This document shows positions 61,954-64,000 of a DNA stretch of 64,000 nt, in pieces. Each line of letters opens with the position of its first letter. The stretch's first letter is position 1. Below the pieces are notes generated by a model. It did not search any database and had not been told where the DNA came from. It saw nothing but the letters and a program-made list of their open reading frames with translations. The DNA lies in NCBI GenBank assembly GCA_016235555.1, contig JACRKC010000006.1:1-64000 (forward strand), read 5' to 3'. A program made the position numbers and the translations under genes. Source of the DNA: Verrucomicrobiota bacterium (lineage in GTDB: Bacteria > Verrucomicrobiota > Verrucomicrobiia > Opitutales > Opitutaceae).

Positions 61954-62207
61954 GATCGCGCGCCGACGGACAGTTGGCGGAGCTGGATGCCGCCATAGGA
62001 ACGGGCGTCGAGCGCAAGATTCAATGGCTGGCGGAGAATGCCAGCGGCATGGTGCATCGCCGGTTAGTCGGAATGCCGGACGATTTGGCGGGATTGTGCA
62101 AACTGCGGGTCGGCGACTATCGGATTCTCTACTGGGTCTATCATCCACAGGCCATCGTCCGCATCTATCGTGTGCAGCACCGCTCGGAAGTTTACCGCCA
62201 GTTGTAG
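61911..62207 (+). CDS. RelE/ParE-type toxin
   Basis: Up to 98 residues from the GTG at 61911 (a GTG at 61932 is also possible). YRVEIGSRADGQLAELDAAI then HRRLVGMPDDLAGLCKLRVG and DYRILYWVYHPQAIVRIYRV ending QHRSEVYRQL is a textbook RelE fold: the L-x-x-L-R-x-G-D-Y-R strand, I-x-R-I-Y-R-V, and the H-R-x-x-V-Y tail. Expected to be a ribosome-dependent mRNA endonuclease. Overlap with the antitoxin suggests coupled translation. Confidence 0.82.
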   Translation: MEAASRPVVYRVEIGSRADGQLAELDAAIGTGVERKIQWLAENASGMVHRRLVGMPDDLAGLCKLRVGDYRILYWVYHPQAIVRIYRVQHRSEVYRQL

Positions 62208-62239
62208 TTTCCGGGTGGCGGCAGATATCTGAACGTGGC

Positions 62240-64000
62240 TCAAAACCTGCCGTTCACGCCGGCGGTGACGGTGGTGCCGCCGAAGAGTTTGAACTGCATT
62301 TGATCCGGGATGCCGCGGTAGGCGGCCTGGGGAGCGTTGGTGACGTTGTTGACGTCGATCGAGAAGGTGACGGATGGCTTCCACTGGTAGCCGATGCCGG
62401 CGTTGATGACGGTGCGGGCGAAGAGGTAGCGGCTGCGCGCGGGCGAGCCCACGGTGAATTCGGTGATGGATTCGCCGGTGTAGTTGACGATCACGCGCGA
62501 GGTGAAGCCGCGGTGGCGCCAGAACACGCTCGCGTTGGCGACGCGCGGGACGAAGCCCTCGACATCGCGGCCCTCGCGGCGGCCGCGGCCGCCGTAATCG
62601 CCGTGGGCATTGAGCGCGGTGAGGTTCACGCTCGCGCCGAGGCCCTTCAGGAAGCCGGGCAGAAAAGTGAACTGCTGCTGATAGCTGAGCTCCCAGCCTT
62701 GGACAAACGCCGTGCCGGCGTTGGCGCTGCTGAGGCGGGTGAAGCCGCCGTATTCGCCGTCGTAGCCGTTGTCACGGCCGGTGCCGATGGTGCCGGAGGC
62801 GAGGCCGTTGACGATGAAGTCGGTGATCTTTTTGTGAAACCAGCCGACGGTCACGCTGCCGACCGGCTCGAAGTAGTATTCGAGCGCGGCGTCCCAGTTG
62901 CTCGCGGTCTGGGGCAGCAGGGCGGGGTTGTTCACCGTGAGGGTTTGCTGGGCCTCGTTGATGGTTTCGTTGGGCAGCAGTTGCGCCATGGGCGCGCGGC
63001 CAAAACTCGTCGACCAGCTCAGGCGGGCTTTCCAATTCGGCGCGATGTCGTGGGTGAGGTGCGCGCTGGGGAGCGTCTTGCTGTAGCCGCCGCGGAGTTC
63101 GCGGCGGGTGTTGGAGTAGTCGCGCAAGGCGGAACCGACGGGATCGGCGGCCTGCTGGGCGGCGGTGCTCGGCACGCGGGCGCGCACCCAGCCCCAGCTG
63201 TTCGTGTCGGTGTCCTCGACGCGCACACCGGTGACGAAGCCGGTGTTTTTCACCCGACCCTGCGCCATAAGATAGCCGGCGGTGACCGTCTCGGTGACGC
63301 GGCGCGTGCCGGTGAAGCGCTGCATCGTGCCCCAGTAGCGGTCTTCGTTCCAGAGGGCGGGATTGATCGGGTTGCGGTCGGCGAAAAACTGCGACGCATA
63401 CCAGAACGGAATGATGAGGCCGGTTTTTGTGCCGTTGATGTTCCGGATCGACGGATCGGACGGGAGCGTGGTGCCGAGGTAGCTCCAGCGGCGGTGGCGA
63501 TTGAAGTCGTGAGCGAACTGCTCGCGCCAGTGGACGCCGGTCTTGAAGAACGTGCGCCAGTCGGGCACGTCGAACTTCACGTTGGCACGGCCCTCGCGGA
63601 CCTCGTGGTCGTTGTCTACGTTGTTGTTTTGGAAGAAGCCGTTGAGGCGGTAGCTGTCGGGCTTGGTGAGATCGAGGCCGGCGGTTTGGGTGAGGCGCGG
63701 GTAGAGGTCGGACTGCGTGCGGTCGAGGACCCAGCCGATGTTGGTGACGCGCATGGTGAACTGGCCGCCGTCGTTGCCGAAGCCGTTGTTGATATGGGTG
63801 GCGCTGAACATCCCGCCGTAATCGAGCGACCAGCGGCCCAGCGTGTGCTCGGCCCCGAGATCGAAATTGCGCGTGCGCAGGAAAAAGTTGTTCGGCCCCT
63901 GCGTGAGCACGTCGAAGTTGGACGCCGTGGACTGGCGCACCGTGGTGATGCGATCCGTCCAGCCCGGCATGATGCCGGCGGTGGCGTTGGTGCCGGTGAC
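62240..64000 (-). CDS. TonB-dependent receptor (5' end outside window)
   Basis: The last ~586 codons of a minus-strand receptor. The frame is open to the window edge, so signal peptide and plug lie beyond 64,000. The visible barrel shares many segments with the receptor at 58,674: YQQQFTFLPGFLKGLGASVN, TASNWDAALEYYFEPVGS, RRELRGGYSKTLPSAHLTHD, and the end VTAGVNGRF with terminal Phe. The two are paralogues, probably from a tandem duplication. Substrate unknown. Confidence 0.9.
   Translation of the reverse strand, partial: VTGTNATAGIMPGWTDRITTVRQSTASNFDVLTQGPNNFFLRTRNFDLGAEHTLGRWSLDYGGMFSATHINNGFGNDGGQFTMRVTNIGWVLDRTQSDLYPRLTQTAGLDLTKPDSYRLNGFFQNNNVDNDHEVREGRANVKFDVPDWRTFFKTGVHWREQFAHDFNRHRRWSYLGTTLPSDPSIRNINGTKTGLIIPFWYASQFFADRNPINPALWNEDRYWGTMQRFTGTRRVTETVTAGYLMAQGRVKNTGFVTGVRVEDTDTNSWGWVRARVPSTAAQQAADPVGSALRDYSNTRRELRGGYSKTLPSAHLTHDIAPNWKARLSWSTSFGRAPMAQLLPNETINEAQQTLTVNNPALLPQTASNWDAALEYYFEPVGSVTVGWFHKKITDFIVNGLASGTIGTGRDNGYDGEYGGFTRLSSANAGTAFVQGWELSYQQQFTFLPGFLKGLGASVNLTALNAHGDYGGRGRREGRDVEGFVPRVANASVFWRHRGFTSRVIVNYTGESITEFTVGSPARSRYLFARTVINAGIGYQWKPSVTFSIDVNNVTNAPQAAYRGIPDQMQFKLFGGTTVTAGVNGRF

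Overview
This window looks like a chromosomal segment of a high-GC Verrucomicrobiota bacterium, most likely of the Opitutaceae (Opitutus/Lacunisphaera type). Three things point there: eight TonB-dependent outer-membrane receptors in 64 kb; the three-gene set of a cytochrome c/WD40 protein, a DUF1549/DUF1553 protein and a DUF1501 protein; and a sigma factor of the Rhodopirellula/Verrucomicrobium family next to a FecR-LamG protein. Sulfatases, SGNH hydrolase, alginate lyase and DUF1080 protein suggest a polysaccharide degrader. I see no tRNA, rRNA or CRISPR array. The genus is inference; no marker gene is present.

Layout. 0-3 kb: a TonB receptor broken by one in-frame TAG. 3-12 kb, minus strand: two secreted sulfatases, an SGNH hydrolase, a TonB receptor and an FAD-dependent oxidoreductase, plausibly one catabolic locus. 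12-16 kb: a fused membrane/spermidine-synthase-like protein, a Tat-exported phosphoesterase and the 3' remnant of a second DUF1501 gene. 16-19.4 kb: an accessory patch with two toxin-antitoxin pairs, an orphan antitoxin-like gene, AT-richer repeated DNA and a DoxX-like membrane protein. 19.5-26.5 kb: the DUF1501, DUF1549/1553 and cytochrome/WD40 genes. 27-39.5 kb: a DksA-like protein, a TonB receptor with an EF-hand, two multi-domain thioredoxin-like proteins, and a receptor/FecR/sigma signalling unit. 39.7-43.8 kb: NAD-related genes (nadK, pncA, a NrtR-like regulator with two operator-like sites), an ADP-ribosylglycohydrolase and a frameshifted small gene. 44-56 kb: TonB receptor, alginate lyase, sugar-isomerase-like protein, DUF1080 protein, EF-hand protein, then receptor, sigma and FecR-LamG genes, and a secreted VOC protein. 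56.6-64 kb: a third sulfatase and two paralogous TonB receptors, with toxin-antitoxin pairs beside and between them.

The most unusual content is intergenic. Many gaps hold imperfect hairpins from at least a dozen repeat families. Two families (termini GGGTGTAACTCA and GGGYGCATCTCA) carry related terminal inverted repeats around different hairpin cores, and several copies are flanked by 8-10 bp target-site duplications, so they appear to be short non-autonomous transposons. At 56,166-56,670 four families are nested in one another. Several hairpins overlap or abut stop codons, and one arm has been absorbed in frame into a coding sequence. No transposase for any of them lies in this window.

Regulation that can be read from the sequence: two receptor-linked sigma/FecR cell-surface signalling units, one with a GTGA overlap coupling receptor and sigma gene, one with an ATGA overlap coupling sigma and FecR; and two GTGT-N7-ACAC palindromes in front of the NrtR-like gene next to pncA.
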